Source of the DNA: Bradyrhizobium sp. NDS-1
GTDB taxonomy: Bacteria > Pseudomonadota > Alphaproteobacteria > Rhizobiales > Xanthobacteraceae
DNA length: 64,000 bases
NCBI RefSeq assembly: GCF_032918005.1
Contig: NZ_CP136628.1
Coordinates: forward strand, 6,867,501-6,931,500
Direction of reading: 5' to 3'
Shown here piece after piece: positions 37,857 to 48,025 of the stretch. The notes beneath the pieces are model-generated. The model was not told the origin of the DNA. It made no database searches and saw nothing but the letters and a program-made list of their open reading frames with translations. Positions within the stretch are counted from its first letter, which is position 1. Each line of letters opens with the position of its first letter. Both the position numbers and the translations under genes were made by a program.

Positions 37857-37898
37857 GTTCCCTCCCCCCTTGCGGGGGAGGGTTAGGGAGAGGGGTAC
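37857..37898. repeat. 42-base palindromic repeat, copy 1
   Basis: GTTCCCTCCCCCCTTGCGGG...AGGGGTAC. Its reverse complement differs from the copy at 38119-38160 at three positions only. It contains the CCCCCTTGCGGGGG stem. Confidence 0.85.
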
Positions 37899-38118
37899 CG
37901 CTTGCTCCGCTGCTTCGATAATGGAAAGAACAACCCCCTCGAGATTTTTCATCACGTCGTCGTTGGTGAAACGCAGCACACGGTATCCGCGGGATACGAA
38001 CCATTGGTCGCGTCGCTCATCGTGGCGTATGCGGTCTTCGAGATCGTGGCTCTCACCATCGAGCTCAACGATGAGCTTGGCGCGGGTTCTTTGCAACTGA
38101 GGGACCTCGTCGTGTGGC

Positions 38119-38160
38119 ATACCCCTCTCCCCAACCCTCCCCCGCAAGGGGGGAGGGAGC
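38119..38160. repeat. 42-base palindromic repeat, copy 2 (inverted)
   Basis: ATACCCCTCTCCCCAACCCT...GGGAGGGAGC, inverted relative to copy 1. The two copies bracket the DUF559 remnant exactly, with 220 bases between them. Confidence 0.85.
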
Positions 38161-38212
38161 CCGACCGGCGTGCTAACCTCACTGTGGACCACGGCACTCG
38201 CCTCGGCTTACG

Positions 38213-38518
38213 TCACAGCTTCCCCATGACCTCGCCACGGAAGCCGTAAATCGTCTTCTTCCCCGCCACCGCGACGAGTTGCACGTCGCGGGTCTGGCCG
38301 GGCTCGAAGCGGACTGCCGTGCCGGCGGCGATGTCGAGGCGCATGCCACGAGCTTTCTTGCGGTCGAACTTCAGGGCCGGGTTGGTTTCGAAGAAATGAT
38401 AGTGCGAGCCGACCTGGATCGGGCGATCGCCGGTGTTGGCCACCGTCAGCGTCACGGTCTTGCGGCCGGCATTGAGCTCGATCTCGCCGTTCTGGATGAA
38501 GAGTTCGCCGGGGATCAT
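38213..38518 (-). CDS. ureB: Urease subunit beta
   Basis: 101 residues, family length. [20 protein letters not shown] and [32 protein letters not shown] are hallmarks, and [13 protein letters not shown] follows. It packs on UreC in the urease trimer. The start is nine bases after the ureA stop. Confidence 0.97.
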   Translation of the reverse strand: MIPGELFIQNGEIELNAGRKTVTLTVANTGDRPIQVGSHYHFFETNPALKFDRKKARGMRLDIAAGTAVRFEPGQTRDVQLVAVAGKKTIYGFRGEVMGKL

Positions 38519-38527
38519 GTCGCGCTC

Positions 38528-38830
38528 CTACCTGATTGGCTCATGCACGGTCACGAGCTTCGTCCCATCCGGAAAGGTCGCCTCGACCTGGATGTCGTGG
38601 ATCATCTCGGGAATGCCCGGCATCACCTGGTCGCGGGTGAGCACCTGCGCGCCGGATTGCATCAGCTCGGCGACGGTGCGGCCGTCGCGCGCGCCTTCCA
38701 GGATGAAATCGGAGATGATCGCAATCGCCTCGGGATGATTGAGCTTGACGCCGCGATCCAGCCTGCGGCGCGCCACGATCGCCGCCATCGAGATCAGAAG
38801 CTTGTCCTTTTCGCGGGGAGACAGGTTCAT
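38528..38830 (-). CDS. ureA: Urease subunit gamma
   Basis: 100 residues, family length. [37 protein letters not shown] and [21 protein letters not shown] are diagnostic. Small structural subunit of urease. It lies 37 bases after ureD. Confidence 0.97.
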   Translation of the reverse strand: MNLSPREKDKLLISMAAIVARRRLDRGVKLNHPEAIAIISDFILEGARDGRTVAELMQSGAQVLTRDQVMPGIPEMIHDIQVEATFPDGTKLVTVHEPIR

Positions 38831-38867
38831 GCAGAATCTCTTCCGTTCAACTCGTCAATTCAGCCAG

Positions 38868-39698
38868 TCAGTTCAGCCAGAGCCGCGGCAGGGCCGCACC
38901 GGTGCGCGCCAGCACGGCCATCATGTCGGCGCGCAAACGCGCCGCATCTTGGGCACAGAACCGCGCCATTGCAAAGCCATTCCACGCGGAGATTCCGACC
39001 TCGCCGGAGAACGACTCCGAGGCCTCCCGAATGCGCTCGACAAGTGTCTCGTCACCGGGCACGATCAGGGCGGTCCCGATCGCGGCGCCGGCTTTGGCCA
39101 CGGCAGATCGCCCAAGTCTTGCGCCGATATCGCCGTCGAGCCTGACCGTCTCGGCGAATACCAGCCCGCCGCCGCGACGCAGCCGCCAGCGATCGACGAA
39201 CTCGCCCTGCTCCATCCGCTCGCCCATAGCGGTCCGGCCGAATACGACAATTTCACAAAGGAGCAGCGAGGCCGCCTCGTCGAGTTCGATGTCGAAGCAG
39301 CGATGGACGCGCGCGCGGTCGAACAGGATGGTTTCCTGCGGCAGCCAAGACAAATGCGCGCCTGTGCCGACCTTCAGTGCGATGCCGAGCTGCGCCGCCG
39401 CGCCCGGCGCGCGATAGACCTTTTCGGCCGCCGCCGTCGTCAAGGTCAGCCGCGAGCGATCCGTCGCCGAGATCTCGATGTCGAAGCGATCGCCGCCGGC
39501 AACGCCGCCGGCCGTGTTGACGAACACGCCGGAGAGTCCGTCGTCTTCCGGCGAAGGAAAGCGCACGCGCAACGAGCCGGATTCATGCAAAGTCCCGCGC
39601 CGTGTCACACCATCGCGCGCATGCACGTCGAAGCGCACCGCGCCGCGGGCCCGGTTCGCCTCGAAAACCCCTGACGTGACCAAAACGTCGCTGCGCAT
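38868..39698 (-). CDS. ureD: Urease accessory protein UreD
   Basis: 276 residues. Landmarks are FVNTAGGVAGGDRFDIEI, TTAAAEKVYRA, LPQETILFDRARVHRCFDIEL and GRTAMGERM. UreD (UreH) is the scaffold that binds apo-urease and lets nickel through from UreG. It starts 31 bases after urtE, which makes one urea uptake and hydrolysis operon likely. Confidence 0.95.
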   Translation of the reverse strand: MRSDVLVTSGVFEANRARGAVRFDVHARDGVTRRGTLHESGSLRVRFPSPEDDGLSGVFVNTAGGVAGGDRFDIEISATDRSRLTLTTAAAEKVYRAPGAAAQLGIALKVGTGAHLSWLPQETILFDRARVHRCFDIELDEAASLLLCEIVVFGRTAMGERMEQGEFVDRWRLRRGGGLVFAETVRLDGDIGARLGRSAVAKAGAAIGTALIVPGDETLVERIREASESFSGEVGISAWNGFAMARFCAQDAARLRADMMAVLARTGAALPRLWLN

Positions 39699-39729
39699 CC
39701 GCCTCCCCAGCCGATCGCGGCAGAATGGC

Positions 39730-40428
39730 TTACAGCGCCATCTGGCGGCTGATCTCGCCCGGATCGAGATTGGAGCGGTCGCAGCTGAACTTCACCGCGC
39801 CGCGATCCATCACGGCGAAACTGTCGCCGAGTTCGCAGGCAAAGTCGAGATATTGTTCGACCAGCACGATGGCGATGTTGCCGAGATTGCGCAGGTACGA
39901 GATCGCACGGCCGATGTCCTTGATGATCGAGGGCTGGATGCCCTCGGTCGGCTCGTCGAGCAGCAGCAATTTCGGTCGCATCACCAGTGCGCGGCCTATC
40001 GCGAGCTGCTGCTGCTGACCACCGGAGAGATCGCCGCCGCGCCGGCCCAACATGGACTGCAGCACGGGAAACAGCGAGAATACGTCGTCCGGAATGTGCC
40101 TGTCCTCGCGCTTGAGCGGACCGAAGCCGGTCTTGAGGTTTTCCTCGACCGTCAGCAGCGGAAAGATCTCGCGGCCCTGCGGCACGAAGCCGATGCCCTT
40201 ACGCGCCCGCTCGTAGGGCTTCAGGGCCGTGATGTCGCTGCCGTCGAGCATGATCGCACCCGACGAGATCGGATATTGCCCGACCATGGCGCGCAACAGC
40301 GAGGTCTTGCCGACGCCGTTGCGTCCGAGCACGCAAGTGACCTTGCCCGGCTCGGCCGCGATGGAGACGCCGCGCAGCGCCTGCGCCGCGCCGTAGAACA
40401 GGTTGATGTCCTTGACCTCAAGCATCAC
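39730..40428 (-). CDS. urtE: Urea ABC transporter ATPase UrtE
   Basis: 232 residues, LivF-like. Walker A GRNGVGKTSLLRAMVG, the signature DLSGGQQQQLAIGRALV, Walker B LLLLDEPTEGIQPSI. The GIQPSII sequence after Walker B is typical of UrtE. It adjoins urtD with no gap. Confidence 0.96.
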   Translation of the reverse strand: MMLEVKDINLFYGAAQALRGVSIAAEPGKVTCVLGRNGVGKTSLLRAMVGQYPISSGAIMLDGSDITALKPYERARKGIGFVPQGREIFPLLTVEENLKTGFGPLKREDRHIPDDVFSLFPVLQSMLGRRGGDLSGGQQQQLAIGRALVMRPKLLLLDEPTEGIQPSIIKDIGRAISYLRNLGNIAIVLVEQYLDFACELGDSFAVMDRGAVKFSCDRSNLDPGEISRQMAL

Positions 40429-41190
40429 TCAGCGCCCCAGATAAACTTCAATGACCCGCTCGTTGGACGAGACCTGGTCGATGGTTCCTTCCGCCAGCAC
40501 CGTGCCTTCGTGCAGGCAGGTAACCTTGACGCCGAGCTCGCGCACGAACGTCATGTCGTGCTCGACCACCATCACGGTATGTGTCTTGTTGATCTCCTTG
40601 AGCAGCTCGGCGGTGAGATGGGTCTCGACGTCGGTCATCCCGGCGACCGGTTCGTCGACGAGAAGCAGCTTCGGATCCTGCGCCAGCAGCATTCCGATCT
40701 CGAGCCACTGCTTCTGGCCGTGGCTGAGGCTGCCTGCGAGACGGTTGCGGGCGTCGGTGAGACGGATCGTCTCCAGCACCTTGTCGATGCGCTCGGACTC
40801 GGCCTTGCTGCCGCGCCAGAACAGCGTGCCGCGGACCGAGTGGTCGACATTGAGCGCAAGCAGGAGATTGTCCTGCACCGTCTGGCTCTCGAACACGGTC
40901 GGCTTCTGGAACTTGCGGCCGATGCCGAGCTCGGCGATGCGGGTCTCGTCCAGGCGCGTCAGATCGGTGACGCCGTCGAGCAGCACGGTGCCCTCATCCG
41001 GCTTGGTCTTGCCGGTGATGATGTCCATCATCGTGGTCTTGCCGGCCCCGTTGGGGCCGATGATGGCGCGCATCTCGCCGGGCTCGAGCGTCAGCGAAAG
41101 ATTGTTGATGGCGTGGAAGCCGTCGAACGAGACGTGCACGCCGTCGAGATACAGCATCGCGGAAGTCGTGCGAGTATCCATGACGTTCAT
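40429..41190 (-). CDS. urtD: Urea ABC transporter ATPase UrtD
   Basis: 253 residues from the ATG at 41190, four bases after the urtC stop; the frame is also open inside urtC. LivG-like: Walker A GPNGAGKTTMMDIITG, signature SLSHGQKQWLEIGMLL, Walker B LLLVDEPVAGMTD. The LSHGQKQWLEIG sequence is typical of UrtD. Confidence 0.95.
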   Translation of the reverse strand: MNVMDTRTTSAMLYLDGVHVSFDGFHAINNLSLTLEPGEMRAIIGPNGAGKTTMMDIITGKTKPDEGTVLLDGVTDLTRLDETRIAELGIGRKFQKPTVFESQTVQDNLLLALNVDHSVRGTLFWRGSKAESERIDKVLETIRLTDARNRLAGSLSHGQKQWLEIGMLLAQDPKLLLVDEPVAGMTDVETHLTAELLKEINKTHTVMVVEHDMTFVRELGVKVTCLHEGTVLAEGTIDQVSSNERVIEVYLGR

Positions 41191-41194
41191 CGCG

Positions 41195-42364
41195 CTACTC
41201 CGCCATCTTGGGTTCGGTGACGCCCTCTTCGGCCGCAGCGCTCGCCAGGTTCGCGGCGTTGCGCTTTTCCTTCGACTGGTCCCACCATGCATTGAAAGTG
41301 CCGACGATCCCCTTCGGCAGCAGCAGCGTCACCAGGATGAACAGCGCGCCCAGCATGAACAGCCAGTACGGCGCCAGCATGCCGGAGGTGAAGAACGTCT
41401 TGGCATAGTTGACGACGACGGCACCGAGCGCGGCGCCGACCAGCGTGCCGCGGCCGCCGACCGCGACCCAGATCACCGCCTCGATCGAATTGCCCGGCGC
41501 GAATTCGGATGGATTGATGATGCCGACCTGCGGCACGTAGAGCGCGCCGGCGACGCCGGCCATGCAGGCCGACACCGTGAACACGAACAGCTTGTAGGAT
41601 TCGACGCGGTAGCCGAGGAAGCGCGTGCGCGATTCCGCGTCCCGCACCGCAATCAGCACCTTGCCGAGCTTGGACGAGACGATGGCGCGGCAGATCAGGA
41701 AGCCGATGATCAGCGCCAGGCAGCTCAACGCGAACAATGCGGCGCGCGTGCCTTCGGCCTGGACGTTGAAACCGAGGATGTCCTTGAAGTCGGTCAGGCC
41801 GTTGTTGCCGCCGAAGCCGAAATCGTTGCGGAAGAAGGCGAGCAGCAGCGCATAGGTCATCGCCTGCGTGATGATCGACAGATAGACTCCCGTGACGCGG
41901 GAGCGGAAGGCGAGCCAGCCGAAGCAGAAGGCGAGCAGGCCGGGCACGACCAGCACCATCAGCGCGGCGAAGCAGAACATGTCGAAGCCGTACCAGTACC
42001 AGGGCAGATTCGAATAGTTCAGGAACACCATGAAATCGGGCAGAACAGGGTTGCCGTAGACGCCGCGGGTGCCGATCTGCCGCATCAGATACATACCCAT
42101 GGCGTAGCCGCCGAGCGCGAAGAAGGCGCCGTGGCCGAGCGAGAGGATGCCGCAATAGCCCCAGATCAGGTCGATCGCGAGCGCGAGGAGGGCATAGCAG
42201 ACATATTTGCCCCAGAGCGCGACGAGATAGGTCGGCACCTGCAGGAACGAGCCTGCGGGCAGCAGCAGGTTGGAGAGCGGGATGAGAATGCCGCAAGCCG
42301 CAACGACGGCAAGGAAGATCGTCGCGCTGCGGTCCAGCGATCGCGTCAGCATGTGAGGGGTCAT
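41195..42364 (-). CDS. urtC: Urea ABC transporter permease UrtC
   Basis: 389 residues with about ten membrane helices, LivM-like. Landmarks are WGYCGILSLGHGAFFALGGYAMGMYLM and GVYLSIITQAMTYALLLAFFRN. A LGYRVESYKLFVFTVSA segment and the final WVAVGGRGTLVGAALGA follow. The start overlaps the urtB end by four bases. Confidence 0.95.
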   Translation of the reverse strand: MTPHMLTRSLDRSATIFLAVVAACGILIPLSNLLLPAGSFLQVPTYLVALWGKYVCYALLALAIDLIWGYCGILSLGHGAFFALGGYAMGMYLMRQIGTRGVYGNPVLPDFMVFLNYSNLPWYWYGFDMFCFAALMVLVVPGLLAFCFGWLAFRSRVTGVYLSIITQAMTYALLLAFFRNDFGFGGNNGLTDFKDILGFNVQAEGTRAALFALSCLALIIGFLICRAIVSSKLGKVLIAVRDAESRTRFLGYRVESYKLFVFTVSACMAGVAGALYVPQVGIINPSEFAPGNSIEAVIWVAVGGRGTLVGAALGAVVVNYAKTFFTSGMLAPYWLFMLGALFILVTLLLPKGIVGTFNAWWDQSKEKRNAANLASAAAEEGVTEPKMAE

Positions 42365-43968
42365 GCTTCCACCGCACGGCCCTTGAGCGCGAACAGGCCG
42401 CGCGGCCGCTTTTGAATGAACAGGATGATCAGAACCAGGATGGCGATCTTGCCGAGGACGGCGCCGGCGACCGGCTCCAGGAATTTATTGGCGATGCCGA
42501 GCGTGAAGGCACCGACCAGCGTGCCCCAGAGATTGCCGACGCCGCCGAACACCACGACCATGAAACTGTCGATGATGTAGCTCTGGCCGAGATTGGGGCT
42601 GACATTGTCGATCTGCGACAGCGCCACCCCGGCGATGCCTGCAATGCCCGAACCCAGGCCGAAGGTCAGCGCGTCGACGCGCGAGGTGGCGATGCCCATC
42701 GAGGCCGCCATGCGGCGGTTCTGCGTCACCGCGCGCATCTCGAGGCCCAGCGCGGTGTAGCGCAGCATCGCGAGCAGGATGGCGAACACGGCAAGCGTGA
42801 ACACCAGGATCCAGAGCCGGTTATAGGTGATGGTGATCTGCCCGAGCTCGAATGCGCCGCTCATCCAGGAGGGGTTGCCGACCTCGCGGTTGGTCGGGCC
42901 GAACATGGTGCGCACCGCCTGCTGCAGCACCAGCGACAGGCCCCAGGTCGCCAGCAGCGTCTCCAGCGGACGGCCATAGAGGAAGCGGATGATGCTGCGC
43001 TCGATCAATACGCCGATCGCGCCGGCGACGACAAAGGCGAGCGGCACGGCGATCAGCAGCGAATAGTCGAACAGGCCGGGATAGCGGGTGCGGATCACCT
43101 CCTGCACCACGAAAGTGGTGTAGGCCCCGATCATCACCATCTCGCCATGCGCCATGTTGATCACGCCCATCACGCCGAAGGTGATGGCGAGTCCGATCGC
43201 GGCGAGCAGCAGCACCGAGCCGAGCGAGAGGCCGTACCAGGCATTCTGAACCGTGGACCAGATGGCGAGCGAAGACTGGATTGATCCGATCGCGCTCGCG
43301 GCGGCCTTGGTCACCGAAGCCGGCTGGTCGCCCATGCCGGTGAGCAGCGCCATCGCCTCCTGGTCGCCGCGGGCCTTGAGCGTGGCAACCGCGTCGAGCT
43401 TCTCGACCTCGGAGGCATCCGCCTTGAACAGCAGGATGGCCGCGCGGGCCTCGCCCAGCACCGTCTTGACGGATCTGTTGGTTTCCTTGGCAAGCGCGGC
43501 GTCGACGGCCTCGAGCGCGGTCTCCTCATGCGACTTGAAGACGGATTGCGCCGCCTGAAGCCGCGTCCCGACGTCCGGCGACTGGAGCGTCAGGCCGCCG
43601 AGCGCGGCATCGACGCTGCGGCGCAGGCGGTTGTTGAGGCGTACCGCGCTCGCGCTGTCGGGAACGCTGGCCACCGCCTGACCCGTCGCGGCATCGATCG
43701 ACTTGCCGTCGGTGCCGGTGACGTAAACCTTCTTGCTGTCGGGGTCGGCCATGAGGCGGCCGTCCTGGAGCGCGCTGATGATGGGGAAAGCCAGGGGATT
43801 GCCGCTGCCCGCGACCACGCCGATTGCCTCTTCCGTGTCCGAAAAATCGTCATTGGCGAATTTGGCGACCCCGTCCTCGAACGGACCGGCGAAGGCCGGC
43901 AGTGCGAACGCGATCAGCAACATCGAGAGCGCAAGCGAGCAGAGGCGCGCGGACAAATAGGCTGGCAC
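42361..43968 (-). CDS. urtB: Urea ABC transporter permease UrtB
   Basis: 535 residues from GTG at 43968; the frame is open to 44034 and the exact start is unsure, as no good ribosome site is seen. A signal peptide (SLALSMLLIAFALPAFAG) and about 220 periplasmic residues come before the LivH-like membrane part (AIGLAITFGVMGVINMAHGEMVM, QIDNVSPNLGQSYIIDSFMVV). This long N-terminal domain is a regular feature of UrtB and is not found in LivH. Confidence 0.93.
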   Translation of the reverse strand: MPAYLSARLCSLALSMLLIAFALPAFAGPFEDGVAKFANDDFSDTEEAIGVVAGSGNPLAFPIISALQDGRLMADPDSKKVYVTGTDGKSIDAATGQAVASVPDSASAVRLNNRLRRSVDAALGGLTLQSPDVGTRLQAAQSVFKSHEETALEAVDAALAKETNRSVKTVLGEARAAILLFKADASEVEKLDAVATLKARGDQEAMALLTGMGDQPASVTKAAASAIGSIQSSLAIWSTVQNAWYGLSLGSVLLLAAIGLAITFGVMGVINMAHGEMVMIGAYTTFVVQEVIRTRYPGLFDYSLLIAVPLAFVVAGAIGVLIERSIIRFLYGRPLETLLATWGLSLVLQQAVRTMFGPTNREVGNPSWMSGAFELGQITITYNRLWILVFTLAVFAILLAMLRYTALGLEMRAVTQNRRMAASMGIATSRVDALTFGLGSGIAGIAGVALSQIDNVSPNLGQSYIIDSFMVVVFGGVGNLWGTLVGAFTLGIANKFLEPVAGAVLGKIAILVLIILFIQKRPRGLFALKGRAVEA

Positions 43969-44051
43969 TGTGAATGACCCCGGCGGAAATGAGTGGAGAA
44001 GGCGGCGGGATCGCCGCCTTCTCCTATCGTGCAATGCGTGTCAGATCCGGA

Positions 44052-45380
44052 TCAGGAGCCCGAACCGAGGCACTTGTTGGTCTTGGTGTTGAAGTTGCCG
44101 CACTTCTTGCCGACCCAGTCGCCGATCAGGTCCTTGGAACCGTCGAGCTCCTTCGACCAGGCATCGCCCGCCACGAGACCGGGGGTCTTCCAGACCACGT
44201 CGAACTGGCCGTTGGCCTTGATCTCGCCGATGAACACCGGCTTGGTGATGTGGTGGTTCGGCAGCATCTTCGACACGCCACCGGTCAGGTTCGGCGCCTC
44301 GATGCCGGGAAGCGCATCGATCACCTTGTCCGCATCGGTCGACTTCACCTTCTCGACGGCCTTCACCCACATGTTGAAGCCGATCACATGCGCTTCCATC
44401 GGATCGTTGGTCACGCGCTTCGGGTTCTTGGTGTAGGTCTGCCAGTCCTTGATGAACTTCTCGTTCGATCCGTCCTTGGTCTTGATCGATTCGAAGTAGT
44501 TCCAGGCGGCGAGATGGCCGACCAGCGGCTTGGTGTCGATACCGGCGAGTTCTTCCTCACCCACCGAGAACGCCACGACCGGGATGTCCTTGGCCTTGAT
44601 GCCCTGGTTGCCGAGCTCCTTGTAGAAGGGAACGTTGGCGTCGCCATTGATGGTCGAGACCACCGCGGTCTTCTTGCCGGCCGAGCCGAACTTCTTGATG
44701 TCGGCCACGATCGTCTGCCAGTCGGAGTGACCGAACGGCGTATAGTTGATCATGATGTCTTCCTGGGCGACACCCTTGGACTTCAGATAGGCTTCCAGGA
44801 TCTTGTTGGTGGTGCGCGGATAGACGTAATCGGTGCCCGCGAGCACCCAGCGCTTCACCTTCTCTTCCTTCATCAGGTAGTCGACGGCGGGGATCGCCTG
44901 CTGGTTCGGCGCCGCACCCGTGTAGAACACGTTGCGCTCGCTTTCCTCACCCTCGTACTGCACGGGATAGAACAGGACGCTGTTCAGCTCCTTGAACACC
45001 GGGAGCACCGACTTGCGCGACACCGAGGTCCAGCAGCCGAACACCACCGAGACCTTCTCCTTGGTGATCAGCTCGCGCGCCTTCTCGGCGAACAGCGGCC
45101 AGTTGGAGGCCGGATCGACGACGACGGCCTCGAGCTTCTTGCCGTTCACGCCGCCTTTCTTGTTCTGCTGGTCGATCAGGAAGAGGATGGTGTCCTTCAG
45201 CGTGGTTTCGCTGATGGCCATGGTGCCGGAAAGGGAGTGCAGCACGCCGACCTTGATGGTGTCGTCGGCGGCTTTCGCGCCGGTCAATGGAGCCAGGCCG
45301 AGCATCAGGCCGGCGGTGGCAGCGAGAACGCCGCGGCGGCTAAATGACGCCGCTATATCGTGAATGGATTTGCTAAGCAT
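44052..45380 (-). CDS. urtA: Periplasmic urea-binding protein UrtA
   Basis: 442 residues. The leader carries a twin-arginine motif (S14-R15-R16-G-V-L) and a hydrophobic stretch ending AKAA. The mature part is a type I Leu/amide-binding fold: VGVLHSLSGTMAISETTLKD, DPASNWPLFAEKA, FGCWTSVSRKSVLPVF, NVFYTGAAPNQQAIPAVDYL. It binds urea and possibly short amides. First gene of the operon, with a sigma-54 promoter about 75-91 bases upstream of the start. Confidence 0.96.
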   Translation of the reverse strand: MLSKSIHDIAASFSRRGVLAATAGLMLGLAPLTGAKAADDTIKVGVLHSLSGTMAISETTLKDTILFLIDQQNKKGGVNGKKLEAVVVDPASNWPLFAEKARELITKEKVSVVFGCWTSVSRKSVLPVFKELNSVLFYPVQYEGEESERNVFYTGAAPNQQAIPAVDYLMKEEKVKRWVLAGTDYVYPRTTNKILEAYLKSKGVAQEDIMINYTPFGHSDWQTIVADIKKFGSAGKKTAVVSTINGDANVPFYKELGNQGIKAKDIPVVAFSVGEEELAGIDTKPLVGHLAAWNYFESIKTKDGSNEKFIKDWQTYTKNPKRVTNDPMEAHVIGFNMWVKAVEKVKSTDADKVIDALPGIEAPNLTGGVSKMLPNHHITKPVFIGEIKANGQFDVVWKTPGLVAGDAWSKELDGSKDLIGDWVGKKCGNFNTKTNKCLGSGS

Positions 45381-45454
45381 GAGTGTCTGTTCTCCCTGAC
45401 GCAGACGTGAAAAACGCTGCGAAACGGCCCCACGGCCGCCTGCGATTAACGGAT

Positions 45455-45471
45455 TCGCAAGAACCGTGCCA
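45455..45471 (-). promoter_or_regulatory. Sigma-54 (RpoN) promoter of the urt-ure operon
   Basis: The minus strand reads TGGCACG-GTTC-TTGCGA, a perfect match to the sigma-54 consensus TGGCACG-N4-TTGC with the required ten bases between GG and GC. Transcription would begin near 45445, leaving about 65 bases to the urtA ATG. This implies control by an RpoN-dependent activator, most likely NtrC under nitrogen limitation. Confidence 0.82.
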
Positions 45472-45546
45472 TGGACGAAACACCCATCAACATCTTGATT
45501 TCGCTGGAATAACTGGCAGAAATCAAAGTTTGGCCACTATCAATCA

Positions 45547-45561
45547 GCTCAAATATTGAGC
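45547..45561. promoter_or_regulatory. Palindrome upstream of the sigma-54 promoter
   Basis: GCTCAA-ATA-TTGAGC, a 6-3-6 inverted repeat about 80 bases upstream of the -24 box in the urtA direction, a usual distance for an activator site. It does not resemble the known NtrC site (TGCAC..GTGCA). Binding by any protein is inference. Confidence 0.4.
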
Positions 45562-45805
45562 ACTTCAAATGTATGCCAAAGCGGCATTGAGGTTATCTTT
45601 TAGGCAGATCGCCAGCTCTGGCTAAATTTCCGGCAAAACTATTTCTGCACCGCAATCGCTATTTCGGGCGCCCCTGCCTTGAAACCGCCCCCTCGATGTT
45701 CCATATGAACAACCGAGATCTCTTGCGAATCAAGGGGTCGTTGCGAGCCGCGTGTTCTTAAGCCCCTACGGGCCTCTGGCTTGCCCCATATCTCCCAAGC
45801 CATCC

Positions 45806-45839
45806 GACACCCTAAACACGCAGGTGTCTTCTCGACACC
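45806..45839 (+). promoter_or_regulatory. Two mutually exclusive hairpins in the helicase leader
   Basis: GGTGTC at 45823-45828 can pair either with GACACC upstream (45806-45811, loop 11) or with GACACC downstream (45834-45839, loop 5). The two stems share one arm, so only one can form. It lies about 45 bases before the helicase start codon and has no T run, so it is not a terminator. Confidence 0.45.
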
Positions 45840-45884
45840 CTCTTGCGCGCGCCGCGCTGAATGCGCCGGGCGCCCGCTTTTGAC

Positions 45885-47444
<1,560 letters not shown>

Positions 47445-47469
47445 CAGTCCACGACTGGAGACCCCCCAC

Positions 47470-47757
47470 ATGGCTAAGGAAGAGCTGATCCAGTTCGAAG
47501 GACTGGTCACCGAAATCCTCCCCGACGCCCGCTACCGCGTGCAGCTCGACGCCGGACATGAGATCGTTGCCTATACCGCCGGCAAGATGAAGAAGAACCG
47601 CATCAAGACGCTGGCGGGCGACCGCGTGACGGTGGAGATGTCGCCTTATGATCTCGAGAAGGGCCGGCTGATTTTCCGCCACAAGGACGAGCGTCCCAGC
47701 GGGGTGGGTGGACCGCCTCGTCCGGGCCAGCGCGGCGGCCAGTTCCGCCGCCGCTAG
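47470..47757 (+). CDS. infA: Translation initiation factor IF-1
   Basis: 95 residues from ATG at 47470 with a GGAG site upstream. An S1-type OB fold is clear: [57 protein letters not shown] basic Gly/Pro/Arg tail of about 20 residues (after RLIFRHKDE) extends beyond the usual 72-residue protein. It follows the helicase gene closely. Many alphaproteobacteria have a second, longer IF-1 copy beside such a helicase. Confidence 0.93.
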   Translation: MAKEELIQFEGLVTEILPDARYRVQLDAGHEIVAYTAGKMKKNRIKTLAGDRVTVEMSPYDLEKGRLIFRHKDERPSGVGGPPRPGQRGGQFRRR

Positions 47758-47804
47758 GCGGTTGCCGGCGCGCGCGCCGCCAGCCAGATTCCGGCCTGCC
47801 TGTC

Positions 47805-47831
47805 GATCCGCCGTGGCCCCCGCGGCGGATC
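47805..47831. repeat. Hairpin after infA
   Basis: GATCCGCCG (47805-47813) pairs with CGGCGGATC (47823-47831). It is followed by AAAAAA on the plus strand, so it is not an intrinsic terminator for infA in the usual sense, although the nine-base stem may shield the transcript end. Confidence 0.5.
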
Positions 47832-48025
47832 AAAAAATCGTGCATGGCCGGATTGTTTTGAGGCCTCAATTCCGATAAAATGAATTAATCGATTTTCGGC
47901 CGGACGACATTAGCATCCACCGGTACAGCCGGTTCAGACACGCTGACGACCCTTCCAAAAATTCGATCTAACCGGCCTGCGCGAGCGGGCTCCAACATTG
48001 TGTTATCTGAGAAGGGACTACCCCC
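47832..48025 (+). promoter_or_regulatory. Promoter and long leader of the cold-shock gene
   Basis: An AT-rich patch with TTGTTTTG and CGATAAAATGAATTAATCG (47853-47891) could form the promoter. A 12-base perfect palindrome TTGAGGCCTCAA lies at 47858-47869. A small hairpin ACCGG-TACAG-CCGGT (47919-47933) follows in what would be a leader of over 100 bases, as is usual for cspA-type genes whose mRNA leader senses cold. Exact start unknown. Confidence 0.45.

Larger units (their letters stand above)
37791..38192 (-). pseudogene. Truncated DUF559 (Vsr-like nuclease fold) remnant between repeats
   Basis: The open frame of 133 codons (GTG start) contains only the second half of a DUF559 domain (AKLIVELDGESHDLEDRIRH, then DQWFVSRGYRVLRFTNDDVM). 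The first half, with the usual RRQ.P...DFV strands, is absent. Both ends are encoded by 42-base palindromic repeats (PPPLRGRVGERG and LTLPRKGGG). Its stop overlaps the HD gene start (ATGA). It may still be translated, but it lacks part of the fold and is probably a relic. Confidence 0.6.
45381..45884. other. Intergenic control region between urtA and the RNA helicase gene
   Basis: About 500 bases with no coding frame of its own that I can support. The left part holds the urtA leader, a sigma-54 promoter (45455-45471) and a 6-3-6 palindrome (45547-45561), in AT-rich sequence. The right part is the leader of the helicase gene with two competing hairpins (45806-45839). Confidence 0.65.

Noticed and set aside
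45640..45670. NtrC-type site upstream of urtA
   Set aside because: Only a single TGCACC half-site is present, with no mirrored half at the right distance.
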